Assembly (NCBI RefSeq): GCF_018494035.1
Contig: NZ_JABBFO010000010.1
Coordinates: forward strand, 1-64,000
Source of the DNA: Rosenbergiella australiborealis
GTDB taxonomy: Bacteria > Pseudomonadota > Gammaproteobacteria > Enterobacterales > Enterobacteriaceae
Length of the DNA stretch: 64,000 bases
Direction of reading: 5' to 3'
The translations under genes were made by a program, and so were the position numbers. Of the stretch, positions 41,822-52,527 are shown piece after piece; the stretch's first letter is position 1, and each line of letters starts with the position of its first letter. The notes beneath the pieces are model-generated. The model worked only from the letters and a program-made list of their open reading frames with translations, ran no database searches and was not told where the DNA came from.

Positions 41822-41918
41822 CTTTACTTGCCTGGCATCTTCAGTGAAATGATCCGGTGATCCGCTGATATACTGATTTCATTGCTTGCTATCACTAAAT
41901 ATTTTGAAGAGGTTAGGA

Positions 41919-42869
41919 ATGATTAAGCTGGGTATTGTGATGGATCCGATTGCGACCATCAACATCAAGAAAGACAGCAGTTTTGCTATGTTATTGGAAG
42001 CTCAGCGACGGGGTTATGAAATCCACTATATGGAGATGGGCGATCTATCTCTGCGAAAAGGGGTCGCTTCGGCACGAACACGCGGCTTAACCGTTACGCA
42101 AAATAGCGAAAACTGGTTTACCTTTACCAGTGAGCAGACGCTCCCTCTCGCTGATCTTGATGTGATCCTGATGCGTAAGGATCCCCCTTTTGACACTGAA
42201 TTTGTCTATGCCACCTATCTTTTAGAGAGAGCAGAAGAGCAAGGCACTTTAATTGTGAACAAACCGCAAAGTTTACGCGATTGTAATGAGAAACTGTTCA
42301 CCGCTTGGTTTGCCGACTTGACCCCAGATACCTTAGTGACGCGTAACCGTGAAACCTTGCATAAATTTTGGCAAGAACATGGCGACATCATCATGAAACC
42401 TCTTGATGGTATGGGCGGTGCCTCTATCTTTCGCGTCAAACACGACGACCCTAACTTCTCTGTGATTTGGGAAACCCTAACTCAGCAGGGAACCCAATTT
42501 TGTATGGCACAAAACTTTATTCCTGAAATAAAGCAGGGTGATAAACGCGTATTAGTCGTTGATGGTGAACCTGTTCCTTACTGTTTAGCACGGATCCCTA
42601 AGTCAGGGGAAACACGCGGCAACTTAGCCGCTGGTGGACGTGGTGAACCACGCCCATTAACAGAGAGTGACTGGGCCATTGCACGTAAGGTCGCCCCTAC
42701 CCTCAAAGCAAAGGGACTAATTTTTGTTGGGCTAGATATTATTGGCGACAAATTAACGGAAATAAACGTGACCAGTCCTACCTGTATTCGGGAAATTGAA
42801 GCTGAATTTCCGGTATCAATTACTGGTATGCTGATGGATGCTATAGAAAAACGCTTGGCCACAGCATAA
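41919..42869 (+). CDS. gshB: Glutathione synthetase
   Basis: ATP-grasp ligase joining gamma-glutamylcysteine and glycine. MIKLGIVMDPIATINIKKDSSFAML at the start, KPLDGMGGASIFRV in the ATP-grasp domain and NLAAGGRGEPRPL then INVTSPTCIREIE near the end are characteristic. The ATG at 41919 follows GAGGTTAGGA and gives 316 residues (E. coli 316); an upstream in-frame ATG would add eleven non-homologous residues. It is followed by yqgE and ruvX. Confidence 0.97.
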   Translation: MIKLGIVMDPIATINIKKDSSFAMLLEAQRRGYEIHYMEMGDLSLRKGVASARTRGLTVTQNSENWFTFTSEQTLPLADLDVILMRKDPPFDTEFVYATYLLERAEEQGTLIVNKPQSLRDCNEKLFTAWFADLTPDTLVTRNRETLHKFWQEHGDIIMKPLDGMGGASIFRVKHDDPNFSVIWETLTQQGTQFCMAQNFIPEIKQGDKRVLVVDGEPVPYCLARIPKSGETRGNLAAGGRGEPRPLTESDWAIARKVAPTLKAKGLIFVGLDIIGDKLTEINVTSPTCIREIEAEFPVSITGMLMDAIEKRLATA

Positions 42870-42926
42870 TTTTCCACCCTTTCGGGTCGCTGTGATGTGA
42901 CCCGAAACTTAACGATTCGAGACGTT

Positions 42927-43490
42927 ATGAATTTACAGCACCATTTTCTCATCGCCATGCCCACGCTAGAAGACCCATTATTTAAGCGCTCTGTGGTTTA
43001 CATTTGTGAACACAACGATGAAGGTGCCATGGGAATTATCATTAATAAGCCTCTAGAAAATATCAATGTCGAAGGCGTATTAGTAAAACTTGATATTGAG
43101 CTTTCTGGCGATGACTCACCGCGTCACCTTGGACAACCCGTATTTACCGGCGGCCCAATGGCTGAGGACCGAGGCTTTATTCTTCATTCGATGCCGCAGA
43201 AATACGCGTCAAGCATTGAAGTTTCCCCAGAAACAGTGGTGACCACCTCGAAAGATGTTCTCGAAGCCCTAACCGCTCATGACCATCCTGAACATGTGTT
43301 AGTCGCATTGGGCTATTGTGCTTGGGAACAGCAGCAGTTAGAGAATGAAATTTTAGAGAACGCTTGGCTGACGGTTCCCGCCAGTAGCGATATTCTGTTC
43401 CATTTACCGGCGTCTGAGCGTTGGGCTGCCGCGGCGGCTAAACTTGGGATTAATATTCATATGATTGCCAGTGAAGCAGGACATAGTTAA
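42927..43490 (+). CDS. yqgE: UPF0301 family protein YqgE
   Basis: Conserved protein of unknown function (UPF0301/DUF179), here 187 residues as in E. coli. [30 protein letters not shown] and the [24 protein letters not shown] segments define the family. The ATG at 42927 matches the E. coli start; a GTG ten codons upstream is in frame but unconserved. It overlaps ruvX by one base (TAATG), so the two are translationally coupled. Confidence 0.94.
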   Translation: MNLQHHFLIAMPTLEDPLFKRSVVYICEHNDEGAMGIIINKPLENINVEGVLVKLDIELSGDDSPRHLGQPVFTGGPMAEDRGFILHSMPQKYASSIEVSPETVVTTSKDVLEALTAHDHPEHVLVALGYCAWEQQQLENEILENAWLTVPASSDILFHLPASERWAAAAAKLGINIHMIASEAGHS

Positions 43491-43912
43491 TGAGTAATCA
43501 TACAATTATTGCCTTCGATTTCGGGACTCGCAGTATTGGTGTTGCGGTCGGCCAAACCTTAACGGCGACGGCTTCACCGCTTTCAGCCGTCAAGGCGAAT
43601 GAAGGTATCCCTGACTGGAGCCTGATTGAGAAAATTATCACTGAATGGCAGCCCGATTATTTAGTCGTTGGTTTACCGCTCAATATGGATGGCAGTGAGC
43701 AAGAGTTGACGCAACGAGCCAGAAAATTTGCCAATCGTTTACATGGCCGTCTGGGAAAAAAAGTTGAGCTTCAAGATGAACGTTTAAGCACGACAGAAGC
43801 CCGCGCTCGCCTCTTCGAGAAAGGGGGATTTAAGTCGTTAACCAAAGGGCGTGTTGACTCACAATCTGCCGTGATCATTTTAGAAAGTTGGTTTGAAAAT
43901 CTCTATTCGTAA
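43490..43912 (+). CDS. ruvX: Holliday-junction resolvase-like nuclease RuvX (YqgF)
   Basis: RNase H-fold protein needed for 16S rRNA 5' processing in E. coli and resembling Holliday-junction resolvases. The catalytic acidic residues lie in [13 protein letters not shown], near [12 protein letters not shown] and in [10 protein letters not shown]. The 140 residues compare with 138. Its start overlaps yqgE by one base and its 3' end overlaps the convergent yggR by 38 bases. Confidence 0.95.
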   Translation: MSNHTIIAFDFGTRSIGVAVGQTLTATASPLSAVKANEGIPDWSLIEKIITEWQPDYLVVGLPLNMDGSEQELTQRARKFANRLHGRLGKKVELQDERLSTTEARARLFEKGGFKSLTKGRVDSQSAVIILESWFENLYS

Positions 43913-44912
43913 CAGTTTCTACAGGGTCTGTGTGCGGCGTTAGATGCCGTGCTATGGATTGACGAAATGAGACCATACCCTCTTGGTTCGCCTGCTCTAG
44001 TTGTCCAGGGATCTGATGAAACTTTCCTTCCCGAATCAGACTCGCCATTGCCGTGGTATTGAGTAACAGTTCAAACACCACATTTACCTGTTCTGCCTCA
44101 TACCATAATTGTTGTGCCAGCACGGCACTCAATATTTGTGCGAGTTGATGGCGTGTGGTGTCTCGCTCAGCAGGAGAAAAGGCCTCAACCAGTCGCTGTA
44201 ATGCATGCATGGTGTCGGTACTATGAAGGGTTGCCAGAACAAGATGGCCAGTTTCTGCTGCGCTTAGCGCTAACTGGATGGTTTTTTTATCTCGTAGCTC
44301 GCCAATCACAATAATATCGGGGTCTTGACGTAATGCCGCGATAATTCCGCTGTTCAGATCACTAAGATGATCGCCAATCTCGCGCTGTTGGATTAAACAG
44401 CCATGATTGGTATGACAAAATTCGATCGGGTCTTCAAGCATAATGATATGGCGTTGACAGTGCCGATTTAGGTAATCGATAAGCGTCGTTAATGTTGTCG
44501 TTTTGCCAGAACCTGTAGCCCCCGTGACGAGAAACAATCCCTTATCAGCCATAATGCGCGTCAGTAAGGATGAGGGCAGTTTTACGCGTTCAACCGCAAT
44601 AACTTGAGATTGCAGTAAGCGTAGTGATAAAGAGAGTCCCTGCCGCTGTGTAAAAAGCGATGCCCTAAGGCGAATATTCTCGCCGCAAGAGAAAGCAAAG
44701 TCGCAGTGCCCCAACCTCTTCAACTGTTGTCGTAGAGCGGGCGTTAGCCTTTGAGCGCTAAAGGCTTGAAACCAGGCCTCTGTCAGTTTCTCGGTATGAG
44801 GGATGGTGTTAATGCTGTTTTGAATACGCCAACGGGGAAATTCTCCGCAGCACAGGTGTAGATCACTCGCGTTATGTTTTACACTAAGCGCAACTAATTC
44901 TGTTAACTCCAT
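43875..44912 (-). CDS. yggR: PilT-like type IV pilus ATPase YggR
   Basis: GspE/PilT-family ATPase. The Walker A motif is [18 protein letters not shown]; the Asp-box region is [12 protein letters not shown] and Walker B is [15 protein letters not shown], followed by the His box in [13 protein letters not shown]. The 345 residues exceed E. coli YggR (326). No pilus genes stand beside it, so whether it drives a pilus elsewhere in the genome or is orphan is open. It is divergent from yggS, 14 bases apart. Confidence 0.92.
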   Translation of the reverse strand: MELTELVALSVKHNASDLHLCCGEFPRWRIQNSINTIPHTEKLTEAWFQAFSAQRLTPALRQQLKRLGHCDFAFSCGENIRLRASLFTQRQGLSLSLRLLQSQVIAVERVKLPSSLLTRIMADKGLFLVTGATGSGKTTTLTTLIDYLNRHCQRHIIMLEDPIEFCHTNHGCLIQQREIGDHLSDLNSGIIAALRQDPDIIVIGELRDKKTIQLALSAAETGHLVLATLHSTDTMHALQRLVEAFSPAERDTTRHQLAQILSAVLAQQLWYEAEQVNVVFELLLNTTAMASLIREGKFHQIPGQLEQANQEGMVSFRQSIARHLTPHTDPVETVTNRDFQTNFLK

Positions 44913-44926
44913 AGTGGTTCCCAGTT

Positions 44927-45631
44927 ATGACATCCATTTCGTTAAACTTACGCTCAGTGGAACAACGAATCGCGGGTATTGCCACGCAATGTGGGCGAGC
45001 GCCTCAAGAAATAACGTTACTTGCGGTGAGCAAAACTAAACCTGAGAGCGACATCACCGCAGCCTATGAAGCGGGACAACGCTGCTTTGGTGAAAATTAT
45101 GTGCAGGAGGGGGTCAGCAAAATAGCGGCTCTCTCCCACTTGGCCGATATTGACTGGCACTTTATTGGCCCATTGCAGTCAAATAAAAGCCGTTTGGTGG
45201 CGGAAAACTTTGCTTGGTGTCATACCATTGATCGTTTAAAGCTAGCACAGCGCCTCAGCGCGCAGCGCCCTGAACATTTGCCGCCATTAAATGTGTTAAT
45301 TCAAATTAATATCAGCGATGAGTCCAGTAAGTCGGGGATCCGTGAAGAAGCACTCAATGCGTTAGCGGCAGAGATAAGCCAACTCCCCCGTCTAACACTG
45401 CGTGGGATCATGGCGATCCCGGCTCCTGAACCCGATCACAGACAACAACTTATTGTCTGCCAACGTATGGCGGCGCTTTATCATTCTTTGGCCAATGATT
45501 ATCCACAGGTTGATACGCTTTCGCTGGGAATGAGTGACGATCTCGATGCGGCGATAACCGCAGGCAGTACCCTTGTACGAGTGGGTAGCGCGATATTTGG
45601 TGCCCGTCAGTACCCTTCTTCATCTTCATAA
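44927..45631 (+). CDS. yggS: PLP homeostasis protein YggS
   Basis: Alanine-racemase-fold PLP-binding protein (PLPBP/COG0325) that buffers pyridoxal phosphate. The PLP lysine is in LLAVSKTKPESD; GENYVQEGVSKI, WHFIGPLQSNK and the C-terminal LSLGMSDDLDAAITAGSTLVRVGSAIFG are standard. Length is 234 residues, as in E. coli. It starts the yggS-yggT-rdgB-hemW run. Confidence 0.97.
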   Translation: MTSISLNLRSVEQRIAGIATQCGRAPQEITLLAVSKTKPESDITAAYEAGQRCFGENYVQEGVSKIAALSHLADIDWHFIGPLQSNKSRLVAENFAWCHTIDRLKLAQRLSAQRPEHLPPLNVLIQINISDESSKSGIREEALNALAAEISQLPRLTLRGIMAIPAPEPDHRQQLIVCQRMAALYHSLANDYPQVDTLSLGMSDDLDAAITAGSTLVRVGSAIFGARQYPSSSS

Positions 45632-45644
45632 GCTAAGGAAAATT

Positions 45645-46199
45645 ATGTATACCTTGACGTTTTTGGTCAAAACTTTTATCGAGCTCTACGTGCTCGTCTT
45701 ACTGTTACGCATTTGGATGCAATGGGCGCGTTGTGATTTTTATAATCCTCTCGCGCAATTTGTCGTTAAACTCACACAACCGATTATTGCACCGCTTCGT
45801 CGTGTGATTCCGGCAATCGGCCCGATCGACAGTGCATCACTTCTGCTCGCGTTCGTCTTAACCGCCCTGAAATATCCACTGCTGGTGGCTATTAACAATG
45901 GCGGATTTTCGCTTTCCTTCGGTCTACTGCTCATCGGCGTACTATCGCTGTGTAAAGCCGCCGGTAATTTAGTGTTTTGGGTGATTTTGATTCGCTCGAT
46001 CATGAGCTGGGTAAGCCAAGGTCGCAGCCCTGTCGATTATGTTCTGTATCAACTTACCGAACCCCTAATGTCACCGATTAGACGCTGGTTACCCGCGATG
46101 GGAGGGATCGACTTCTCAGCCATGATCGTTATCCTTATTCTGTACGCGTTAAATTATCTTGGTATGGATCTGTTCCCTAACTTATGGATGTGGTTATAA
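45645..46199 (+). CDS. yggT: YggT family integral membrane protein
   Basis: Two YGGT repeats, each with paired hydrophobic segments and the Pro-rich PLAQFVVKLTQPIIAPLRRVIP and its second copy QLTEPLMSPIRRWLPAMGGIDFSAM. The ATG at 45645 follows AAGGAAAATT and gives 184 residues (E. coli 188). E. coli YggT helps in osmotic-shock and K+ phenotypes, but its molecular role is unclear. It lies 13 bases after yggS and abuts rdgB. Confidence 0.94.
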   Translation: MYTLTFLVKTFIELYVLVLLLRIWMQWARCDFYNPLAQFVVKLTQPIIAPLRRVIPAIGPIDSASLLLAFVLTALKYPLLVAINNGGFSLSFGLLLIGVLSLCKAAGNLVFWVILIRSIMSWVSQGRSPVDYVLYQLTEPLMSPIRRWLPAMGGIDFSAMIVILILYALNYLGMDLFPNLWMWL

Positions 46200-46814
46200 A
46201 TGATGGCAAATCACTGTTCTGCACAAAAGGTTGTGTTGGCGACCGGGAACGCCGGTAAAGTTAATGAACTGGCCGATTTACTCGCTGATAGGGGATTAAC
46301 CATCATCGCCCAAACAGAATTGGGCGTTGGTTCCGTCGAGGAGACCGACCTGACCTTCATTGAAAATGCCTTAATCAAAGCCCGTCACGCGGCTCGGATC
46401 ACCGGCCTTCCTGCCATTGCTGATGACTCAGGGTTGGCTGTGGATGCATTACAAGGGGCTCCGGGTATCTATTCCGCTCGTTATGCCGGAGAAGGGGCAA
46501 CAGATGGTGACAATCTTGCCAAGCTGCTTGAGGCAATGAAAACGGTGCCCGATGGCCAGCGCCAAGCCGCTTTTCACTGTGTTTTAGTCTACTTAGCGCA
46601 TGCTGATGACCCAACACCCATAGTCTGTTATGGACGTTGGCCCGGCGTAATTGCTCGCGAGCCACGTGGCAACGGTGGCTTTGGCTACGATCCTATCTTT
46701 TATGTGCCAGAGCATCAAAAAAGTGCAGCCGAAATGACTAAAGCTGAAAAATCTGCAGTGTCACATCGAGGCCAAGCCTTAAAGCAACTCATGGAAGCAT
46801 TACGTAATGGCTAA
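46200..46814 (+). CDS. rdgB: dITP/XTP pyrophosphatase
   Basis: Hydrolyses non-canonical purine nucleotides (dITP, XTP) to keep them out of DNA. The [13 protein letters not shown]-terminal motif, [23 protein letters not shown], and GGFGYDPIF near the end are the family signatures. The ATG directly follows the yggT stop; a second ATG one codon later is equally possible. The 204 residues are a few more than E. coli (197). Its end overlaps hemW by 8 bases. Confidence 0.96.
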   Translation: MMANHCSAQKVVLATGNAGKVNELADLLADRGLTIIAQTELGVGSVEETDLTFIENALIKARHAARITGLPAIADDSGLAVDALQGAPGIYSARYAGEGATDGDNLAKLLEAMKTVPDGQRQAAFHCVLVYLAHADDPTPIVCYGRWPGVIAREPRGNGGFGYDPIFYVPEHQKSAAEMTKAEKSAVSHRGQALKQLMEALRNG

Positions 46815-47952
46815 CCCTTTGCCAACGTTAAGTTTATATATTCATATCCCGTGGTGTGTACAAAAGTGCCCCTATTGTGATTTTAATTCCCATGCGTTGA
46901 AAGGTGAAGTTCCTCATCAAGAGTATGTCGAACATCTGCTTAATGATTTGGAGGATAGCCTGCATCTGGTTCAAGGACGGCAGTTAGCAACGATCTTCAT
47001 TGGTGGTGGAACGCCGAGCCTTCTCAGTAGCCAAGCCATGCACCAGCTGATGGCGGGAGTTCGCCAACGTATTCCTCTCTCGGCCCAATGTGAAATTACG
47101 ATGGAGGCCAATCCCGGTACCGTTGAGGCAGAACGTTTCAGTGCCTACCAACAAGCAGGGATTAACCGTATATCTATTGGGGTACAGAGTTTCGAGGCAG
47201 CAAAGTTAACGAGACTGGGTAGGATCCACGGGCCTGAAGAAGCCGTACGTGCCGCGCATTTGGCGACAGAGTTGGGATTACGGAGTTTTAACCTTGATCT
47301 GATGCATGGACTGCCCGATCAGAGTATTGAGCAAGCCTTGGACGATTTACGTCAAGCTATTGCCCTTAATCCCCCTCACCTCTCTTGGTATCAGCTCACC
47401 ATCGAACCGAATACCCTGTTTGCCTCGCGTCCACCACAATTACCTGACGATGATGATTTGTGGGATATTTTCGAGCAAGGCGATCAATTACTGCGAGCAG
47501 CGGGTTACGAGCAATATGAAACGTCGGCTTATGCTAAACCGGGTTATCGTTGCGAGCATAATCTGAACTACTGGCGATTTGGCGATTATCTCGGTATTGG
47601 TTGCGGAGCTCACGGCAAAATAACCCTTGCTGATGGCAATATTCTGCGAACGGTGAAAACGCGTCATCCAAAAGGCTATATGCGCGGGGAGTATCTCGAT
47701 CGTCAATTTATGGTCGCTGACGACGATAAAGCCTTCGAGTTTTTTATGAATCGTTTCCGATTATTAGAAGCCTGTCCTCGAGAGGAGTTTTCACGCCTCA
47801 CCGGTTTGTCAGAACAGCAGGTACGTCCGGCTCTTGATAAGGCTATTAAGGCGGGTTATCTCGACGAAACTGCCGAGCACTGGCAGATTACATCAAAAGG
47901 AAAACTGTTCTTAAATTCATTACTCGAAGCATTCTTACCTGACAACGATTAA
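46807..47952 (+). CDS. hemW: Heme chaperone HemW (radical SAM)
   Basis: Radical-SAM protein that binds and hands over heme. It shows the CxxxCxxC cluster in [15 protein letters not shown], then [10 protein letters not shown] and [14 protein letters not shown], and lacks the extra N-terminal part of coproporphyrinogen dehydrogenase HemN. Length 381 residues (E. coli 378). It ends the yggS-yggT-rdgB-hemW run at a bidirectional hairpin. Confidence 0.95.
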   Translation: MANPLPTLSLYIHIPWCVQKCPYCDFNSHALKGEVPHQEYVEHLLNDLEDSLHLVQGRQLATIFIGGGTPSLLSSQAMHQLMAGVRQRIPLSAQCEITMEANPGTVEAERFSAYQQAGINRISIGVQSFEAAKLTRLGRIHGPEEAVRAAHLATELGLRSFNLDLMHGLPDQSIEQALDDLRQAIALNPPHLSWYQLTIEPNTLFASRPPQLPDDDDLWDIFEQGDQLLRAAGYEQYETSAYAKPGYRCEHNLNYWRFGDYLGIGCGAHGKITLADGNILRTVKTRHPKGYMRGEYLDRQFMVADDDKAFEFFMNRFRLLEACPREEFSRLTGLSEQQVRPALDKAIKAGYLDETAEHWQITSKGKLFLNSLLEAFLPDND

Positions 47953-47967
47953 CACCGTTTTATCGGC

Positions 47968-48004
47968 AATGCCCCCAACGACACATCTGGCCTTTGGGGG
48001 CATT
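47968..48004. terminator. Bidirectional terminator between hemW and mltC
   Basis: AATGCCCCCAA (47968-47978) and TTGGGGGCATT (47994-48004) form an 11-bp perfect stem with a 15-base loop, placed 16 bases after the hemW stop and 4 bases from the mltC stop. Short A/T tracts flank both sides. Confidence 0.75.
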
Positions 48005-48007
48005 TAA

Positions 48008-49084
48008 TTAATAACGAAAATAACTTCGTTGCGCTTTATCCACTTTGTATAAGTAGCGGCGCGATTCAGCGGCTGGATGATTACGAACCAAAATTCGATA
48101 AACTTCACCCGGTGGCATGGCGTTTATGATCTCAATCGCCTTATCTTTATTATTAGAAAAAACTCTTAATACACTGCCAGCACCGCCGTTGTAGGCCGTG
48201 ATCACCGCATAACGCCGAGATTCCGGATCAGTAATACCCGCCAAGTAGTTATTTTGCAGAATAGAGAGATAAGCCGTTCCGGCATCAATATTATTTTCAG
48301 GATCGAGCAAATAACTGCGACTGGGTTTGCCCCACTTGCCCTTCATTTTAAAGACATCCACCCCGGCAGTATGTTGGACAACCTGCATTAATCCTAACGC
48401 ATCTGAGTTACTCACTGCATAGGGGTTAAAACTTGATTCGGTCTGCATAATTGCCAAGATTAACGAGACATCAACACCATAGAGATCGGAGGCTTGTCGT
48501 ACCATAGGTAAATAGCGGTGCGCACGTTGATTTAGGTGGTTAGGTACCATTGGAATGGTGACAGACCAAATAACATGAATACCCGAGACCCGACGATGTA
48601 ATTTATATCTGAGAAGGTAATCAGCAAAGCTACCGGCACGCCCTTTCCAGCGTATCGGTTGACCTGTATTGTCTAATACCTGACCATAAAGTAAGGGCTC
48701 TTTACTCAAATTAATGTCGTTGGCATCTGAGTAGAGATCAACATTCCCCGGATTTTCACCAATTAATAAGGTTGTGATAATCGCATCACGTAAGCTGCCT
48801 ACAGGGTCGGAGGAAGAGACCGATTCAATGGTAATTTTACCGCTTTCAAAGTTGATATGGCTACGCGTGTAATAATTATCACTATATTTTACATAGTCTT
48901 TAGGCCCGGCAATCAGAACTTCATTTATCCCCCAGATGTTTTCGATATTATGGGCAAATTGTCCCATAAGAATGTCAAAACCATTCGTATCTTTAACCCA
49001 ATCTTCATGATAAACGCTTTTTTTATCGCCAGAACATGAGACGAGCAATGGCGCGATGAGTATGAGAGGAAGCAATTTTTTCAT
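48008..49084 (-). CDS. mltC: Membrane-bound lytic murein transglycosylase C
   Basis: Lipoprotein that cleaves peptidoglycan glycan strands. A signal peptide ends in the lipobox LLVSC with Cys17 as the lipidation site. The N-terminal DUF3393 domain is followed by the SLT domain with catalytic Glu in [14 protein letters not shown] and [11 protein letters not shown]. 358 residues against 359 in E. coli. It follows yggX and mutY on the same strand. Confidence 0.96.
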   Translation of the reverse strand: MKKLLPLILIAPLLVSCSGDKKSVYHEDWVKDTNGFDILMGQFAHNIENIWGINEVLIAGPKDYVKYSDNYYTRSHINFESGKITIESVSSSDPVGSLRDAIITTLLIGENPGNVDLYSDANDINLSKEPLLYGQVLDNTGQPIRWKGRAGSFADYLLRYKLHRRVSGIHVIWSVTIPMVPNHLNQRAHRYLPMVRQASDLYGVDVSLILAIMQTESSFNPYAVSNSDALGLMQVVQHTAGVDVFKMKGKWGKPSRSYLLDPENNIDAGTAYLSILQNNYLAGITDPESRRYAVITAYNGGAGSVLRVFSNNKDKAIEIINAMPPGEVYRILVRNHPAAESRRYLYKVDKAQRSYFRY

Positions 49085-49127
49085 AAGGTGAAGTTCTGGC
49101 TGCTTAGCATAATGTGGTCGATGTTAT

Positions 49128-49406
49128 TCAGTTTGACTGTGCAGGAGGCGTATAACCGTCAATGTGAACCTCTTTTCCCTCAAACAGGAAATTCACCATT
49201 TCTTGCTCGATAATTTTACGATGTTCAGGATTCATCATATTTAACTTTTGCTCGTTGATAAGCATAGTTTGTTTTGCCATCCATTGTTGCCAAGCGGGCT
49301 TTGAGATTTCTTGAAAGATACGTTTTCCTATCTCGCCGGGATACAATTGAAAATCTTGGCCTTCAGCGTCTTGTTGTAGAAATGTGCAGAAAATGGTACG
49401 GCTCAT
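49128..49406 (-). CDS. yggX: Fe(II) trafficking protein YggX
   Basis: Small protein protecting Fe-S clusters from oxidative damage. [10 protein letters not shown] with Cys7, [11 protein letters not shown] and [18 protein letters not shown] are the hallmark segments; 92 residues against 91. It starts 12 bases after mutY, as in the mutY-yggX-mltC operon of E. coli, where it is SoxS-regulated. Confidence 0.96.
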   Translation of the reverse strand: MSRTIFCTFLQQDAEGQDFQLYPGEIGKRIFQEISKPAWQQWMAKQTMLINEQKLNMMNPEHRKIIEQEMVNFLFEGKEVHIDGYTPPAQSN

Positions 49407-49418
49407 AGGTCAATCCTG

Positions 49419-50492
49419 TTATTGATTATTCGCCATGGCTAGCTCATGGCTTAACTCATGCAATATACGTTGAACGGGTGCCGCTAATCCGACGGATTGC
49501 GGCAGGGTTAAGTTATACCAGAGAGTAACAGATTCCTCCATTAAAGCCGTGAAAGTTGGCTTATCAATCAGTACCGGAATAATCTGTAAATGAAAATGGC
49601 TAAACGTATGTTTAAAACTGGTCAAAGGCTGTAATTGGCCTTTAATCCCCTGTTGTTCTAGCCATTGCACCATCTCTGTTTGTGTAGCAAACTGGGGGAA
49701 ACTATACAGCCCACCCCAAATACCGGCCCCCGGTCTCTTCTCAAGCAAAACGCGGTTTTCTTGCTTCAATAACAATAGCCAAGCTTCGCGGGTTGGAAGA
49801 TCTTTTTTGGGTTTTTTTCCCGGATAATCTTGCCAACGTTGTTGTGCCGAGGCGATACAGCCCTCGTTTAAGGGACAAAGTTGACATTTCGGCCGAGAAC
49901 GCGTGCAGACCATCGCCCCTAAATCCATCATCGCTTGGTTGAAGGCCGCCACTTCTTCGCTCGGTGTGACCGACTCACTTAAGGCCCATAATTTATTTTC
50001 AACCTCACGCTGCCCCGGCCAGCCCTCAACGGCATAATAGCGGGCAAGCACTCGCTTTACATTGCCGTCCAAGATAGGGTGATGTTGCCCTAATGATAGC
50101 GAGAGTATTGCCCCCGCAGTCGAGCGCCCAATACCGGGCAACGCAACGACCTGCTCGAACGTTTCAGGAAATATCCCCTGATGTTCACTCATCACTTGGC
50201 AGGCTGCTTTATGAAGATTCCTCGCCCGCGCGTAGTAACCTAGCCCAGTCCATAAATGAAGAACATGATCGATGGGGGCGGCACTTAGTGCGGCGACCGT
50301 TGGATATTGTGCCAGAAAACGTTCAAAATAAGGGATAACCGTGGCAACCTGTGTCTGTTGAAGCATAACTTCAGACAACCACACCTTATAGGGCGTTTTT
50401 TCTTGCTGCCACGGCAGCGTTTTTCGTCCAAACTGGTGATACCATGTCAGCACGAGGCTTGAAAAAGAAGTTCCGGTAGTGGTTTTTGACAT
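49419..50492 (-). CDS. mutY: Adenine DNA glycosylase MutY
   Basis: Removes adenine mispaired with 8-oxoguanine. The N-terminal half has [18 protein letters not shown] with the catalytic Glu, the helix-hairpin-helix [16 protein letters not shown], and catalytic Asp in [14 protein letters not shown]; the [4Fe-4S] cysteines are C-x6-C-x2-C-x5-C in [17 protein letters not shown]. The C-terminal NUDIX-like domain reads 8-oxoG. 357 residues (E. coli 350). It is divergent from trmB. Confidence 0.97.
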   Translation of the reverse strand: MSKTTTGTSFSSLVLTWYHQFGRKTLPWQQEKTPYKVWLSEVMLQQTQVATVIPYFERFLAQYPTVAALSAAPIDHVLHLWTGLGYYARARNLHKAACQVMSEHQGIFPETFEQVVALPGIGRSTAGAILSLSLGQHHPILDGNVKRVLARYYAVEGWPGQREVENKLWALSESVTPSEEVAAFNQAMMDLGAMVCTRSRPKCQLCPLNEGCIASAQQRWQDYPGKKPKKDLPTREAWLLLLKQENRVLLEKRPGAGIWGGLYSFPQFATQTEMVQWLEQQGIKGQLQPLTSFKHTFSHFHLQIIPVLIDKPTFTALMEESVTLWYNLTLPQSVGLAAPVQRILHELSHELAMANNQ

Positions 50493-50635
50493 CGTTTATA
50501 TAGAATTTGCGAAGAGAGAAGTCCAAATTGCAGCATAGACCCAGCATTAAGTAAACCACTGCTTGGTAAACGCTTGCTTATCAGGCTTAACTTTGCATAA
50601 TCCCCGTTTAAAATTGAAAAACTCGCAGGCTTATT

Positions 50636-51355
50636 ATGATTAATGACGTCATTACACCAGAATTTGATGAGAATGGGCGTCCATTACGCCGAATAAGAAG
50701 TTTTGTTCGACGCCAAGGCCGCCTTACTAAAGGGCAACAACAAGCCTTGGACGAGCTCTGGCCGATCAATGGTATTGAATACTCCGCAGAACCGATGGAT
50801 TTTGCGCTTATTTTTGGGCGGGAAGCACCATTAGTATTAGAGATCGGTTTTGGTATGGGTGCATCGTTAGTCGAAATGGCAAAAGCCAATCCACATCAGA
50901 ACTTTCTGGGTATTGAAGTGCATGCACCCGGTGTCGGTGCCTGTTTAGCGAGCGCTCACGAAGCGGGTGTGACGAACTTACGGGTTATGTGTCACGATGC
51001 GGTGGAAGTGCTTGAAAAAATGATCCCCGATAATTCGTTACGTTTAACCCAACTGTTTTTCCCTGATCCTTGGCACAAAGCTCGCCATAATAAACGTCGT
51101 ATCGTCCAAGTCCCTTTTGCTGAGTTAATTCTTCGCAAGCTGAAACTGGGTGGCGTCTTTCATATGGCAACTGATTGGGAAAATTATGCAGAACATATGT
51201 TGGAAGTGATGCAGTCTATTCCAGGCTATATCAATCAAGCGCCTGACGGACTCTATGTTCCACGGCCTGATTCACGTCCGCTCACTAAGTTTGAACAACG
51301 GGGTCACCGTTTAGGGCATGGTGTGTGGGATTTAATGTTTGAGAGGATTAAATAA
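50636..51355 (+). CDS. trmB: tRNA (guanine-N7)-methyltransferase
   Basis: Forms m7G46 in tRNA. The SAM-binding region is [19 protein letters not shown] and the catalytic/substrate region [32 protein letters not shown] follows. 239 residues, equal to E. coli. It overlaps yggL by one base (TAATGG). Confidence 0.97.
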   Translation: MINDVITPEFDENGRPLRRIRSFVRRQGRLTKGQQQALDELWPINGIEYSAEPMDFALIFGREAPLVLEIGFGMGASLVEMAKANPHQNFLGIEVHAPGVGACLASAHEAGVTNLRVMCHDAVEVLEKMIPDNSLRLTQLFFPDPWHKARHNKRRIVQVPFAELILRKLKLGGVFHMATDWENYAEHMLEVMQSIPGYINQAPDGLYVPRPDSRPLTKFEQRGHRLGHGVWDLMFERIK

Positions 51356-51681
51356 TGGCTGTTAACCGTAGTCGTCGTTTACGTAAAAAATTACATATTG
51401 ATGAGTTTCAAGAATTTGGCTTTTCCGTTGCTTGGTCATTTCCGGCAGGTAGCGATACCGCAACCATTGATCAAACGGTTGATGATTTCATCCGTGAAGT
51501 GATCGAACCACAAGGCCTTGCCTATGATGGGAGTGGGTATTTGCAGTGGGAAGGATTGGTATGTTTGCAAAAAACCGGAAAATGTACCGATGAACATCGT
51601 GCCGCGGTAAAACAGTGGCTGACCCAAAAAGGGTTAGAGAATGTTCAAGTTACGGAACTGTTTGATGTTTGGTGGGACTAA
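51355..51681 (+). CDS. yggL: DUF469 family protein YggL
   Basis: 108-residue basic-start protein ([23 protein letters not shown]) of the DUF469 family, equal in length to E. coli YggL. Reported to associate with the ribosome; no catalytic motif. The ATG overlaps the trmB stop by one base, so it is co-translated with trmB. Confidence 0.94.
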   Translation: MAVNRSRRLRKKLHIDEFQEFGFSVAWSFPAGSDTATIDQTVDDFIREVIEPQGLAYDGSGYLQWEGLVCLQKTGKCTDEHRAAVKQWLTQKGLENVQVTELFDVWWD

Positions 51682-51697
51682 GTTAGGATAGTCCCCA

Positions 51698-51733
51698 GAC
51701 GGATAGTCATCAAAGGATTATCCGTCAATTTTT
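51698..51733 (+). terminator. Terminator after yggL
   Basis: GACGGATA (51698-51705) and TATCCGTC (51719-51726) form an 8-bp stem followed by AATTTTTCCC. Confidence 0.75.
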
Positions 51734-51751
51734 CCCTTCTGGAGAATCTCC

Positions 51752-52468
51752 ATGTTACGCAAGATCCTATTAGCTACTTTACTAGTCTCGGCAGTACAGG
51801 CTCATGCCGCCTACCAATGTGACTCAATTCCTAAAGACGATATTACCGTTTCACCTCAAAGCGTGGCGATCACGGGAAGTGATGGCAATATGACCATTAC
51901 CCCAACTGGCGATATCACCTTTAACGGTAGTGCGCGGCAACCTTCTGCCACTGTGCGTCAACAAGCCATTGCTTATCAAGCAGCTGTTCGTAAAGACATG
52001 CCGTGGATCAATCAAGGCGCTCATCAACGCCTCGATCAAGCTAAAATAGCATTAGATCGTATTATTACCGAAAAATTAGGCGCGGACAGTGGGATCCACA
52101 AACGCTTGAATAGTTTGGATGTTCAGTTAAAGGAACAATTTTCCCGTGTGCTTTCGCAAGATAATGGCGTGATGACCTATCACCATAGCGCGATCGATAG
52201 CGTGCATCAAAACAGTGAAAAATTGGTACAAAATGCGATGGGTGGCGTACTGCAAGATAGTCTCAATGAGATGGGTAATATGAAAAATCTCAGTAGTACG
52301 AGTAATCCATTGCAAGCGCTGATGGGGAATCTTGGTGGGTTACAACAAGCCGTTCAACAAGAATGGAAACAACACGAAGATGATTTCCAACAATTTGGCC
52401 AACAAGTTTGTCAACGTGTCACGCTGCTAGAAACACAGCGTCATGCGCTCTACAAGGCGGTAAAATAA
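51752..52468 (+). CDS. yggN: DUF2884 exported protein YggN
   Basis: Periplasmic protein of unknown function. A signal peptide (MLRKILLATLLVSAVQAHA, cleavage before AYQC) precedes a mostly helical body rich in Gln; the ITPTGDITFNG and IAYQAAVRKDMPWI segments mark DUF2884. 238 residues against 239 in E. coli. It follows yggL, after a terminator hairpin, in the conserved trmB-yggL-yggN order. Confidence 0.92.
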   Translation: MLRKILLATLLVSAVQAHAAYQCDSIPKDDITVSPQSVAITGSDGNMTITPTGDITFNGSARQPSATVRQQAIAYQAAVRKDMPWINQGAHQRLDQAKIALDRIITEKLGADSGIHKRLNSLDVQLKEQFSRVLSQDNGVMTYHHSAIDSVHQNSEKLVQNAMGGVLQDSLNEMGNMKNLSSTSNPLQALMGNLGGLQQAVQQEWKQHEDDFQQFGQQVCQRVTLLETQRHALYKAVK

Positions 52469-52473
52469 TCGAT

Positions 52474-52500
52474 GAGGCTCGTTCTGAGCCTCTTTATCTT
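52474..52500 (+). terminator. Terminator after yggN
   Basis: GAGGCTC (52474-52480) and GAGCCTC (52486-52492) form a 7-bp stem with a GTTCT loop, followed by TTTATCTT. Confidence 0.85.
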
Positions 52501-52527
52501 GATAATCGCGAATGGGGGTAACACGTC

